Source of the DNA: Cyanobacteriota bacterium
GTDB lineage: Bacteria; Cyanobacteriota; Cyanobacteriia; SKYG9
Reading direction: 5' to 3'
DNA length: 6,219 nt
NCBI GenBank assembly: GCA_025054735.1
Contig: JANWZG010000235.1
Span: 1-6,219, forward strand
Below are positions 1 to 5,921 of the stretch, in pieces. Below the pieces are notes generated by a model that saw nothing but the letters and a program-made list of their open reading frames with translations, did no database searches and was not told the origin of the DNA. How positions within the stretch are numbered: the first letter of the stretch is position 1; every line of letters begins with the position of its first letter. The position numbers and the translations under genes are program-made.

Positions 1-367
1 CGGCCATCAGATTCGCCAAGTGGTACCAAAATGCAAGCTTGGTAGTTGGGCTGAGTGCACCATAGGCCCTAGAGATCAAGGAGTCACCCTTAGTAAACAG
101 TGTCCGAACAGCTTGCAACTGTTCAACGTGAGCCATTGCTTGAACCTGCTGCAACAAGCCCTCTACCTGCTGCGATCGGCTAGAACTAGGAGCCGCAGGC
201 ATCACCAAGTAGCTCAGATCTGTGTATATATGCCAGAAGACATCCATCTGGTCGTCGGCGCATAGCCTCTGAAACTGAGCTACGACCGATACTGCTCCCG
301 ATGCCACCCCTAATACATCCCTGGCTACTACGTGAGCACTGGAGAAACGTGATAAGTTGAAACCCAT
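1..367 (-). CDS. Orange carotenoid protein N-terminal-domain protein (OCP or helical carotenoid protein), 3' part cut by window edge
   Basis: The minus strand is open from ATG at 367 to the window edge, giving 122 residues. It aligns, from memory of the family, with the all-helical carotenoid-binding N-terminal domain of OCP. Seen features are VVAQFQRLCADDQ (about residues 28-40), WHIYTDL with W45 and Y48, and LAFWYHLANLM with W114 and Y115. W45, Y48 and W114 match OCP W41, Y44 and W110; the last two clamp the carotenoid ring. OCP W101 appears replaced by Leu105. The domain binds a ketocarotenoid for singlet-oxygen or phycobilisome quenching. The cut falls before the OCP linker, so full OCP and a stand-alone helical carotenoid protein (HCP) cannot be told apart. 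An in-frame ATG at 379 is an alternative start; neither start has an ideally spaced ribosome site. The gene is divergent from the DUF2993 gene. Family assignment is fairly secure; the paralogue type is not. Confidence 0.85.
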   Translation of the reverse strand, partial: MGFNLSRFSSAHVVARDVLGVASGAVSVVAQFQRLCADDQMDVFWHIYTDLSYLVMPAAPSSSRSQQVEGLLQQVQAMAHVEQLQAVRTLFTKGDSLISRAYGALSPTTKLAFWYHLANLMA

Positions 368-475
368 GGCCGCAACCATACCTGTAAGTTTAGATCAGCA
401 CTCAAACGCAGGGAACAGTGATCAGCTTCGTCCTGGCTTAACCCAGTTCGCTGGAAAACGGCATCCTATGCTACT

Positions 476-520
476 ATATTGCAATATTTATTTACAATTT
501 GCAAATAAGATTTACAAATC
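476..520. promoter_or_regulatory. Operator-like cluster of palindromes in the divergent intergenic region
   Basis: This AT-rich block between the divergent carotenoid-protein and DUF2993 genes holds ATATTGCAATAT (476-487, perfect 12-bp palindrome) and ATTTGCAAAT (497-506, perfect 10-bp palindrome). Both are centred on TTGCAA, with centres exactly 20 bp apart. A third site, GATTTACAAATC (509-520), has perfect 5-bp arms. TTTACAA also recurs at 491-497 and 511-517, again 20 bp apart, so the block is an imperfect 20-bp tandem repeat (13 of 20 bases). Two-turn spacing suits a dimeric regulator binding one DNA face. The regulator is unknown and no clear -35/-10 pair could be fixed for either gene. 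Confidence 0.5.
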
Positions 521-539
521 ATCTTGATTATGGGTATTA

Positions 540-1280
540 ATGACTGATTCTCTTGCTGGTAGCCACCTGATTAGTGCGGTGCTATCCCCCGCCATTCGAT
601 TATGGCTGCGCTCTCAAGTGCAGCGAGCTGAGGGTCTGCAAGTAGGAATTACTGGTAGCGATCGTCAGCTATTGTCAGGCTACATCCCAGAGGTTAGCTT
701 GGCTGCTCACCAGATTATCTATCAGGGGTTGCATCTTAGCCAGATGCGGGTTCAGGGGGGCAATATTCGCATTAATTTGGGGCAGGTACTACGGGGTAAG
801 CCTTTGCGCTTGCTCGAAGTGGTGCCCGTAGCAGTAGAACTGTTGTTAACGGAGGCCGATCTGAATGCGTCTTTATGCTCAGATCTACTACGCGCTGGTG
901 TAGCTGACCTGCTGACAAAATTATTCCAGGCCCAACACAGTCTACCGTTACCAGCAATCCCCACTGGTTCAGACCAAGTGCAAATCCACCAGTCACAGAT
1001 GGCGATCGTCTCTGGACGGGTAACCTTGGAGGCATCTGTGATCATTGCGAACTATGCTCCAGTAACGATTGTGCTCCAGGCAGGTATTGAAATGGTGGAG
1101 GGGCGCAAGCTGTGTTTAGTGAACCCTTGTCTGTTAGATAGCTTTCAAACCACTCAGGGCAGAGCGATCGCTGAGCTAGACGGCTTCTACATTGACCTAG
1201 GCCCAGACGTTAACATTCACACCCTATCCCTGAGGGATCATGACCTGATTTGCCACGGCTGCCTCAACGTTGTCCCCTAG
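540..1280 (+). CDS. DUF2993 (LmeA-like phospholipid-binding) protein
   Basis: This 246-residue protein resembles cyanobacterial DUF2993 proteins, which are related to the mycobacterial lipid-binding protein LmeA. The core, about residues 30-130, runs from a GLQVGITGSDRQLLSG stretch through beta-rich segments ending in VSLAAHQIIYQGLHLS to GGNIRINLGQVLRGKP and LLLTEADLNASL, which is the typical DUF2993 order. The second half (about 145-245) is another beta-rich stretch ending in an acidic region. There is no signal peptide or transmembrane segment, so a cytosolic or peripheral membrane location is likely. ATG 540 is the first in-frame start after a TGA at 525-527; only a weak GGG lies upstream. 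The ABC1/UbiB-type kinase gene follows 87 bp downstream on the same strand and may be cotranscribed. Lipid binding is inferred from the family; no substrate is readable. Confidence 0.8.
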   Translation: MTDSLAGSHLISAVLSPAIRLWLRSQVQRAEGLQVGITGSDRQLLSGYIPEVSLAAHQIIYQGLHLSQMRVQGGNIRINLGQVLRGKPLRLLEVVPVAVELLLTEADLNASLCSDLLRAGVADLLTKLFQAQHSLPLPAIPTGSDQVQIHQSQMAIVSGRVTLEASVIIANYAPVTIVLQAGIEMVEGRKLCLVNPCLLDSFQTTQGRAIAELDGFYIDLGPDVNIHTLSLRDHDLICHGCLNVVP

Positions 1281-1367
1281 TCCTCGATTTTTGCTTAGGT
1301 GTGCAAGAGGTCGATTACACTGGTATTCAGTGCTGGCTACCCACTGTTACGATGAACTGACAGGTTA

Positions 1368-3047
1368 ATGCTCACGACAGTCAACCGCAAATCACTCCGT
1401 TGGCAACGTAAGCGCTACTCTCCGATCGCGCGACAGATTGATGTGTTTGGGGTGGCACTGAAGCTAATGGTGGATCTGTGGTGGGATCGGCTCATGGCCC
1501 ATAACAGCCAAGATCGAATCCATCGTCGTGCCCAGTGGTTGGTCGGTGCTCTGCTGGACCTAGGCCCCACGTTCATTAAAATTGGGCAAGCACTCTCCAC
1601 TCGTGCTGACCTACTGCCCTTGGAATATGTCCGGGCGCTCCAGACTTTGCAAGACCAAGTGCCTGCCTTTCCTAGCAACATTGCCATTTCCATTATCGAG
1701 ACAGAACTAGGGAAACCCATCCATGTGCTCTTTCGAGATTTTGACCCAGAGCCGATCGCCGCAGCCAGCCTAGGGCAAGTTCATACTGCCCATCTCCATA
1801 CTGGCGAGCATGTGGTCATTAAGGTGCAGCGTCCTGGTTTAGAGAACTTGTTCGACTTAGACTTCAAGGTATTGCAGCGGTTGATCAAGATCTGCCAGCG
1901 AACTATGGCCTGGACGCAATACTACGAGCTAGATGAAATTTACAAAGAGTTTTTTACCGTGCTCTACCGGGAAATTGACTACATCCAGGAGGGCAAAAAT
2001 GCTGATCGCTTCCGAGAAAACTTTAAGAACTATCCCCGCATTCGTGTTCCTAAGATTTACTGGCAGTACACCACGCGGCGGGTATTGACCATGGAATACT
2101 TGCCGGGGATCAAGGTTAACGATCGGCAAAGCCTAGAAGCCTGCGGAATTGATCCCAAGGAAATCAACAAGCTTGGTATCTCTAGTTACCTGAAGCAATT
2201 GCTGCAAGATGGGTTCTTTCAAGCGGATCCCCACCCTGGTAACTTAGCGGTGTCCCAACAGGGCGACCTGATTTTCTATGACTTTGGCATGATGTCGGAG
2301 GTGAAACCCCTTGCCAAGGGTCAAATGATGAAGACCTTCTTTGCCATTATGCGCAAAGACACAGACGAAGTAGTAGACAGTTTGGTGGACATGGGGTTGC
2401 TGGTGCCCGTCAAGGATATGACCCCCGTGCGCCGCATCATTGGCTTTTTACTGGAACAATTCGTAGAACGTCCCTTGGAAATTCGAGCGTTTAAGCAACT
2501 CCGCAATGAGCTGTATGCCATGTTTATCCAGCAGCCATTTCGCCTGCCTGCTCAGATGACCTATATCGTCAAGTCGCTCACAACCCTAGATGGTATCGCT
2601 CGAACGTTGGATCCAGAGTATAGTTTGTTAGCGGGCGCCCAACCATTTCTCCGCAGTCTTGCCCTGGGTGGACGGGGACAGGGTAATGTTGTCACAGATA
2701 TAGTGCGACAGGCGCGGGAAGTGCTCAACCAACAGTTGAACAAGCCTAGCCGAGTGGAACTGGCAATTCGCCGATTGGAAGACCGCCTAGAGCAGGGAGA
2801 ACTGGAGTTACGGGTACGCTCAATAGAGAGCGATCGTGCCCTTAAGCTCCTTAATCTAGCAGTCAAGAGTTTGATATATGCTTGCATGACAGGGTTCACA
2901 CTGCTGTCTGGAACGGTATTGCTGTTGGGTAAGTACGTGAGCTGGGCGATCGTTGCCTTTTTGCTCACAGGTGTGTGTTGCATCCTGCTGATACGTTCCC
3001 TAATTCGGCTGGGGTTACAAGAACGCCTTGATCGCCTGCTAGATTGA
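1368..3047 (+). CDS. ABC1/AarF/UbiB-family protein kinase-like protein
   Basis: This 559-residue protein has all the hallmarks of the ABC1 (AarF/UbiB/COQ8) family of atypical kinases or ATPases. The family-specific KxGQ motif is KIGQ at residues 71-74. The alanine-rich nucleotide loop is AAASLGQV at 131-138, the lysine is in VVIKVQRPG (K152), and the ExD region is EIDYIQEG at 202-209. The catalytic loop is QADPHPGN at 285-292 and the metal-binding motif is DFG at 305-307. Many members have His where Gln285 stands. Two hydrophobic helices near the C terminus (about 499-519 and 524-544) suggest membrane anchoring. Relatives support ubiquinone or plastoquinone and prenyl-lipid metabolism, and plastid ABC1K proteins affect photo-oxidative tolerance. 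The substrate cannot be read from sequence. Start ATG 1368 follows an AGG only 3 nt upstream. Length is normal for cyanobacterial members and no motif is broken. Confidence 0.95.
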   Translation: MLTTVNRKSLRWQRKRYSPIARQIDVFGVALKLMVDLWWDRLMAHNSQDRIHRRAQWLVGALLDLGPTFIKIGQALSTRADLLPLEYVRALQTLQDQVPAFPSNIAISIIETELGKPIHVLFRDFDPEPIAAASLGQVHTAHLHTGEHVVIKVQRPGLENLFDLDFKVLQRLIKICQRTMAWTQYYELDEIYKEFFTVLYREIDYIQEGKNADRFRENFKNYPRIRVPKIYWQYTTRRVLTMEYLPGIKVNDRQSLEACGIDPKEINKLGISSYLKQLLQDGFFQADPHPGNLAVSQQGDLIFYDFGMMSEVKPLAKGQMMKTFFAIMRKDTDEVVDSLVDMGLLVPVKDMTPVRRIIGFLLEQFVERPLEIRAFKQLRNELYAMFIQQPFRLPAQMTYIVKSLTTLDGIARTLDPEYSLLAGAQPFLRSLALGGRGQGNVVTDIVRQAREVLNQQLNKPSRVELAIRRLEDRLEQGELELRVRSIESDRALKLLNLAVKSLIYACMTGFTLLSGTVLLLGKYVSWAIVAFLLTGVCCILLIRSLIRLGLQERLDRLLD

Positions 3048-3090
3048 TCGTCAGTTCTAGACAATGAGGTGGTTGCAAGATCACCCTAAT

Positions 3091-3109
3091 GTTGCTAGGC
3101 ACCTACAAC
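3091..3109. terminator. Possible bidirectional terminator hairpin between convergent genes
   Basis: GTTG-C-TAG and CTA-CAAC can pair around a GCAC loop, giving a 7-bp stem with one bulged C. The site lies between the kinase stop at 3047 and the stop of the convergent small minus-strand frame at 3113. Neither strand has a good T tract after the stem, so intrinsic termination is only a possibility. Confidence 0.3.
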
Positions 3110-3112
3110 CGT

Positions 3113-3241
3113 TTAGCCTTGTGTGCGCTGCACCCAGTGCATGGCTTCGGTATACCCAGGGGGGTCATCGTCGCTGTCACTGGAGCCTGCATCGAGCACC
3201 CGAAACGGCGGCAATGTGCGTTGTTCCAAGTCATTTCCCAT
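3113..3241 (-). CDS. Small acidic hypothetical protein (about 42 aa)
   Basis: I do not recognise a named family. The minus-strand frame from ATG 3241 to TAA 3113-3115 encodes 42 residues. They begin MGNDLEQRTLPPFRVLDAG, continue with an acidic Ser/Asp run (SSDSDDD) and end with PPGYTEAMHWVQRTQG. Codon choice is like the neighbouring genes, and an aromatic C-terminal helix-like segment after an acidic linker looks like real protein. An AGGG sits 9 nt upstream of ATG 3241, which favours this start. An ATG at 3247 would add two residues but is only 3 nt from the AGGG. The frame stays open for a further 54 bases upstream of 3247, to a TGA. It is convergent to the kinase gene and divergent from the Rpn-family gene. 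Overlapping plus-strand frames look random by comparison. Existence is plausible, not proven. Confidence 0.45.
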   Translation of the reverse strand: MGNDLEQRTLPPFRVLDAGSSDSDDDPPGYTEAMHWVQRTQG

Positions 3242-3327
3242 AACCATGAACCCTGCGAAATGCCTGTTTCCACTGTATGGGTTGCTAGCCGTCCAGCATC
3301 ACTCGTCCTGCCATCCCAAGGCACGCC

Positions 3328-4452
3328 ATGATTGACCACGATCGCCTCTTCAAAGAACTGCTCACCACCTTCTTCTGGGAATTCCTGCAACTCTTCTGCC
3401 CAGAAGTCACCACCTACATCGACCCTGACTCCCTCACCTTCTTGGACAAAGAAGTCTTCACCGACGTAACCGCCGGAGCCAAATACGCAACAGACCTGCT
3501 CGTGCGCGCCAAGTTTCGGGAGCAAGAAGCCTACTTCCTCATCCACCTAGAACATCAAGCCCAGCCCCAGCCAGCCTTTAACAAACGCATGTTCCGCTAC
3601 TTTGCCCGCCTGCATGAAACCTACGATCGTCCCATCTATCCCATCGTCCTCTTCTCCTTCCCTGAACCGCGCACTTTGCAGCCAAGACACTATGAAGTCA
3701 CCTTCCCAGATGGCACCATTCTCCAGTTCAACTACCGCGTCATTCAACTCAACCAACTCAACTGGCGAGACTTCTTGCAGCAACCAAATCCAGTTGCCAG
3801 TGCCCTGATGGCTCGCATGAATATCGCCCCCGCAGACCGACTGCGAGTCAAAGTCGAATGCCTGCGACTGTTGGCTACCCTACGGCTCAACCCAGCCAAA
3901 ATGCAGTTAATTTCTGGGTTTATTGACACCTACCTGCGACTTAGTGCCGCAGAACAGCAGGCGTTTCGAGCAGAACTTGATACCATTGAACCAGAAACCA
4001 AGGAGGTGGTTATGCAGATTATCACCAGTTGGATGGAAGAAGGGATCCAACAAGGGCTGCAACAAGGACGGCAAGAAGGAAAGCGAGAGGAAGCGTTACG
4101 GACGGTATTACGGTTGCTCAATCGTCGGTTTGGCACCCTCAGTGCCGATCGCCGCTCCCAGATTCAAACCCTAGCCCTGCTGCAACTTGAAGACCTGACC
4201 GATGCCCTGCTGGACTTCACCAGCCTAGCAGACCTGGATCAATGGCTGCACAATCTTGCCACCCAGATTGATTGCCTTACCCAGCAAATCACTACCCAGC
4301 TAGGAGACCTGCCCCCCGACCTGCGACTGACCTTGCAGCAGCTATCCCTAGCACAACTGGCGGCTCTGCCAGTAGCCTTGCCCAGCTTGTCCCAAATGGC
4401 TGACCTAGAAGCGTGGCTGACAGCACAAACCTCTAGCACTGATGCACCATAG
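3328..4452 (+). CDS. Rpn-family PD-(D/E)XK nuclease-fold (putative transposase-derived) protein with DUF4351 C terminus
   Basis: This 374-residue protein starts with the Rpn / PD-(D/E)XK transposase-like domain (about residues 1-160). It opens with DHDRLFKELL; candidate active-site residues are D56 in ATDLLVR and E75-x-Q77 in LIHLEHQAQ, followed by RMFRYFARLHETYDRPIYPIVLFS. A helical middle region is followed by a Gln/Glu/Gly-rich coil (about 237-255, EEGIQQGLQQGRQEGKREE) and a DUF4351 segment (about 258-307). A second, diverged DUF4351-like copy occupies 323-364. Rpn proteins are recombination-promoting nucleases related to transposases; cyanobacterial DUF4351 members are numerous and mostly uncharacterised. 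Start ATG 3328 has AAGG (3318-3321) with 6-nt spacing. No terminal inverted repeats were seen, so I do not call a mobile element. It is convergent with the Uma2-family gene. Confidence 0.9.
   Translation: MIDHDRLFKELLTTFFWEFLQLFCPEVTTYIDPDSLTFLDKEVFTDVTAGAKYATDLLVRAKFREQEAYFLIHLEHQAQPQPAFNKRMFRYFARLHETYDRPIYPIVLFSFPEPRTLQPRHYEVTFPDGTILQFNYRVIQLNQLNWRDFLQQPNPVASALMARMNIAPADRLRVKVECLRLLATLRLNPAKMQLISGFIDTYLRLSAAEQQAFRAELDTIEPETKEVVMQIITSWMEEGIQQGLQQGRQEGKREEALRTVLRLLNRRFGTLSADRRSQIQTLALLQLEDLTDALLDFTSLADLDQWLHNLATQIDCLTQQITTQLGDLPPDLRLTLQQLSLAQLAALPVALPSLSQMADLEAWLTAQTSSTDAP
4123..4419 (+). repeat. Tandem DUF4351-like protein repeat inside the Rpn-family gene
   Basis: Codons for residues 266-307 (4123-4248) and 323-364 (4294-4419) encode two 42-residue segments that align without gaps at 17 identities. 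Shared positions include G269/G326, the L-x-x-D start of the helix, the Q-x-x-L-x-L-x-Q-L core and the closing A-D-L-x-x-W-L. The linker is 15 residues. This indicates an old internal duplication of the C-terminal domain. Confidence 0.7.
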
Positions 4453-4567
4453 CCCAATCTACTTGCTGAAGCTTAAGTGAAACAGTTGCGATCGATTTGA
4501 TTGAGGAGTGACTAGGGTGAAGGGGTTGGCAAAGCAGATACTCGGCAGCATTAGAATCTTACAGTCC

Positions 4568-4585
4568 CTCGGGAAAAATCCCTAG
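4568..4585. terminator. Weak hairpin between convergent Rpn and Uma2 genes
   Basis: GGGA (4571-4574) pairs with TCCC (4579-4582) around an AAAA loop, and outer CT/AG pairs extend it across one mismatch. It is placed just beyond the stop of the minus-strand Uma2 gene and about 115 bp after the Rpn stop. It lacks a T tract, so its function as a terminator is doubtful. The rest of 4453-4586 shows nothing else recognisable. Confidence 0.25.
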
Positions 4586-4586
4586 C

Positions 4587-5486
4587 CTAGACCTGATCAG
4601 GATCTAACCCTTGACTACGGAGAAAATCCGCCAGTCGTTCTGCCCGTTGCCGCTCTGCCTCAGCCCGCTGCGCTTCTGCCTCAGCCCGTTGGCGCTCTGC
4701 CTCAGCCCGTTGGCGCTCTGCCTCAGCCCGCTGCGCTTCCGTCTCAGCCCGTTGGCGCTCTGCTTCAGCCTGTTGTGCCAACTCCATGGCTGTTAACAGC
4801 CGCTCTCCCGTTTGGGCATTCTCTAGCACTACTTGCCCATCTTGCAGGCTAATCCACAAGCCCAACACCCGGGAAAGAATTCGTCCCTCCTCATCAGGGG
4901 TAATCGGTTGATAGACACCAGGGGCAACTAGGCGATACCCAAGTACTTCTTCCCAGGTTTGCTGGCGATTCCTACGCCGATCAAGAATAATGTACTCCTG
5001 CACCTGAGCTTGGGCATAGTGTTGCACTTTGGTTTCTCGATCCACATGGCGATAGCGGGGAGAGACGACCTCCATCACAACGGCTGGACGCACTCCCTCT
5101 TCTGCTACTACAAAGGTGAAGCGATCGCGCTCTGGCTCTTGCACATCAAACACTACCATCACATCTGGGGAATGGTCGCCTAGGTCAATATCCCACTGAA
5201 TCAGAAGATCGCTGTAGACACAGGTGTTGGGTTGATGACTAAACCAGCGCTTCAATAAGTCTTTGAGGGTGCTGACGATGCGATCGTGAAAGGTATTTGT
5301 GGGCAAGTGGTCACCCTCCCTGGGATGCAAAAACTCAGCGTCGGTTAGGGGGGTCCAGATGATTTCACCAGTCCCATCAGGGTGCTCGACCCATTCCTCA
5401 TGCCAACCCGTCTCAGCAAAGTTAGCTGTGCTGGGTGAGGTGGTAGCTGTGCTGGAGTTCTGAGGATTTGCGATCGTTGATGTCAT
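4587..5486 (-). CDS. Uma2-family (DUF820) endonuclease-like protein with heptad-repeat coiled-coil tail
   Basis: This protein of about 299 residues has the Uma2/DUF820 restriction-endonuclease-like fold. Seen motifs are YSDLLIQW (about 91-98), SPDVMVVFD with P107-D108, AVVMEVVSP with E139, and K153 and Y157 in TKVQHY. EYIILDR (164-170) closes the core. The D108/E139/K153 pattern fits an intact PD-(D/E)XK site. The N terminus (1-25) is Ser/Thr-rich and low in complexity. Residues about 237-285 are six near-identical seven-residue units of the AERQRAE type, predicted to form a charged coiled coil, before the usual ending RLADFLRSQGLDPDQV. I chose ATG 5486, where GAGGG lies just upstream; an in-frame TTG at 5495 preceded by TAGG would add three residues. 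Function in cyanobacteria is unknown despite many copies per genome. A good promoter lies upstream. Confidence 0.9.
   Translation of the reverse strand: MTSTIANPQNSSTATTSPSTANFAETGWHEEWVEHPDGTGEIIWTPLTDAEFLHPREGDHLPTNTFHDRIVSTLKDLLKRWFSHQPNTCVYSDLLIQWDIDLGDHSPDVMVVFDVQEPERDRFTFVVAEEGVRPAVVMEVVSPRYRHVDRETKVQHYAQAQVQEYIILDRRRNRQQTWEEVLGYRLVAPGVYQPITPDEEGRILSRVLGLWISLQDGQVVLENAQTGERLLTAMELAQQAEAERQRAETEAQRAEAERQRAEAERQRAEAEAQRAEAERQRAERLADFLRSQGLDPDQV
4651..4776 (-). repeat. 63-bp x 2 (21-bp x 6) tandem repeat coding the coiled-coil tail
   Basis: CAGCC recurs every 21 bp at 4661, 4682, 4703, 4724, 4745 and 4766, matching one protein heptad each time. Heptads come in an RQ type and an AQ type, in the order RQ-AQ-RQ-RQ-AQ-RQ on the coding strand. 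The true unit is therefore three heptads (63 bp). Blocks 4651-4713 and 4714-4776 agree at 58 of 63 bases, showing a recent duplication. Length variation by slippage is expected here. Confidence 0.85.
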
Positions 5487-5542
5487 AACCCTCAATCAAA
5501 CCTAACGTGGATGAGAGACCCTAGAGAATCCATAATGCCTCT

Positions 5543-5571
5543 ATCATACTGGCTTACTGTGACCTCGCCAA
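5543..5571 (-). promoter_or_regulatory. Sigma-70-type promoter for the Uma2 gene
   Basis: On the minus strand, TTGGCG (5571-5566) is a -35 match of 4/6 and TATGAT (5548-5543) a -10 match of 5/6, separated by exactly 17 bp. Transcription would start near 5536, leaving about 50 nt of leader before ATG 5486. Position, strand and spacing all agree with driving the Uma2 gene. Confidence 0.55.
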
Positions 5572-5587
5572 TAATACCAATTTGCCA

Positions 5588-5676
5588 AAAGCTAGCTACA
5601 TAACCCATTAGTTCATAATGTTAGTTCGTAATCAGGACTTAAGTCCTGACTGAAAGCTATCTACAGCGACATTATG
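5588..5676. repeat. Nested inverted and direct repeats around an 18-bp perfect palindrome
   Basis: TCAGGACTTAAGTCCTGA (5632-5649) is a perfect 18-bp palindrome. It lies inside an 8-bp inverted repeat, CATAATGT (5614-5621) and ACATTATG (5669-5676). A 13-bp tandem repeat precedes it (5608-5620 and 5621-5633, TTAGTTC followed by A or G, then TAAT; 11 of 13 match). AAAGCTAGCTACA (5588-5600) recurs as AAAGCTATCTACA (5653-5665), flanking the palindrome. The style resembles the short dispersed palindromic elements common in cyanobacterial intergenic DNA, but no transposase or clean terminal repeats are present. A transcript could fold into a long imperfect hairpin. Confidence 0.6.
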
Positions 5677-5921
5677 GGGAATTGGAATAAGGCATGAGTA
5701 GGGTTGCTTCTAACAGGTGGGGGAGACATCCCTCAGTCTTTGCCCATAATTACATCGACATCTTGATTGTTGAGTACGCGGGTGCATTAGACCAGATACA
5801 TAAAACAAGCTGTATACTGTACGAACAACGTAAGTAAGTACCCAAACTCCTGCTAGGGAGGCCGTGGTTTGCCCAGTGGAAAAAAGCAAGTGAAGAAGCA
5901 GTTAGTGGAGACACCAAACCG

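Larger units (their letters stand above)
5496..5921. other. Intergenic region between the two Uma2-family genes
   Basis: This gap of about 425 bp holds the minus-strand promoter near 5543-5571 and the repeat element at 5588-5676. From 5677 to 5921 I see no convincing gene. A 7-bp hairpin at 5718-5735 and a TATACT at 5813-5818 (possible -10 without a matching -35) are the only marks. The frame of the downstream gene is open back to a TAA at 5835-5837 but has no ATG there. Confidence 0.5.

Noticed and set aside
20..265. Plus-strand 81-codon frame at the left edge
   Set aside because: It is antisense to the OCP-type gene, which has clear family motifs.
1318..1332. CACTG / CAGTG inverted repeat between the DUF2993 and kinase genes
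   Set aside because: Five-bp arms and no T tract; expected by chance and not enough for a terminator that would separate the two genes.
3089..3335. Two plus-strand open frames of 70-80 codons between the kinase and Rpn-family genes
   Set aside because: They look like chance frames: no recognisable motif and no good ribosome site. The opposite strand carries the more protein-like small frame.
4592..4601. Palindrome CCTGATCAGG at the end of the Uma2 gene
   Set aside because: It lies within the last codons (LDPDQV), a conserved protein ending, and needs no regulatory explanation.
4611..4796. Plus-strand frame with repeated LCLSPLA-type units
   Set aside because: It is the antisense reading of the heptad-repeat DNA of the Uma2 gene; the periodicity comes from that gene.
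5718..5735. Seven-base-pair hairpin TGGGGGA / TCCCTCA with a GACA loop, followed by TCTTT
   Set aside because: No gene ends before it on the plus strand and the T tract is very short, so a terminator call is not supported.
5813..5818. TATACT as a -10 box for the second Uma2 gene
   Set aside because: No -35 element at 16-18 bp; the nearest candidate (TTAGAC, 5787-5792) is 20 bp away and matches poorly.
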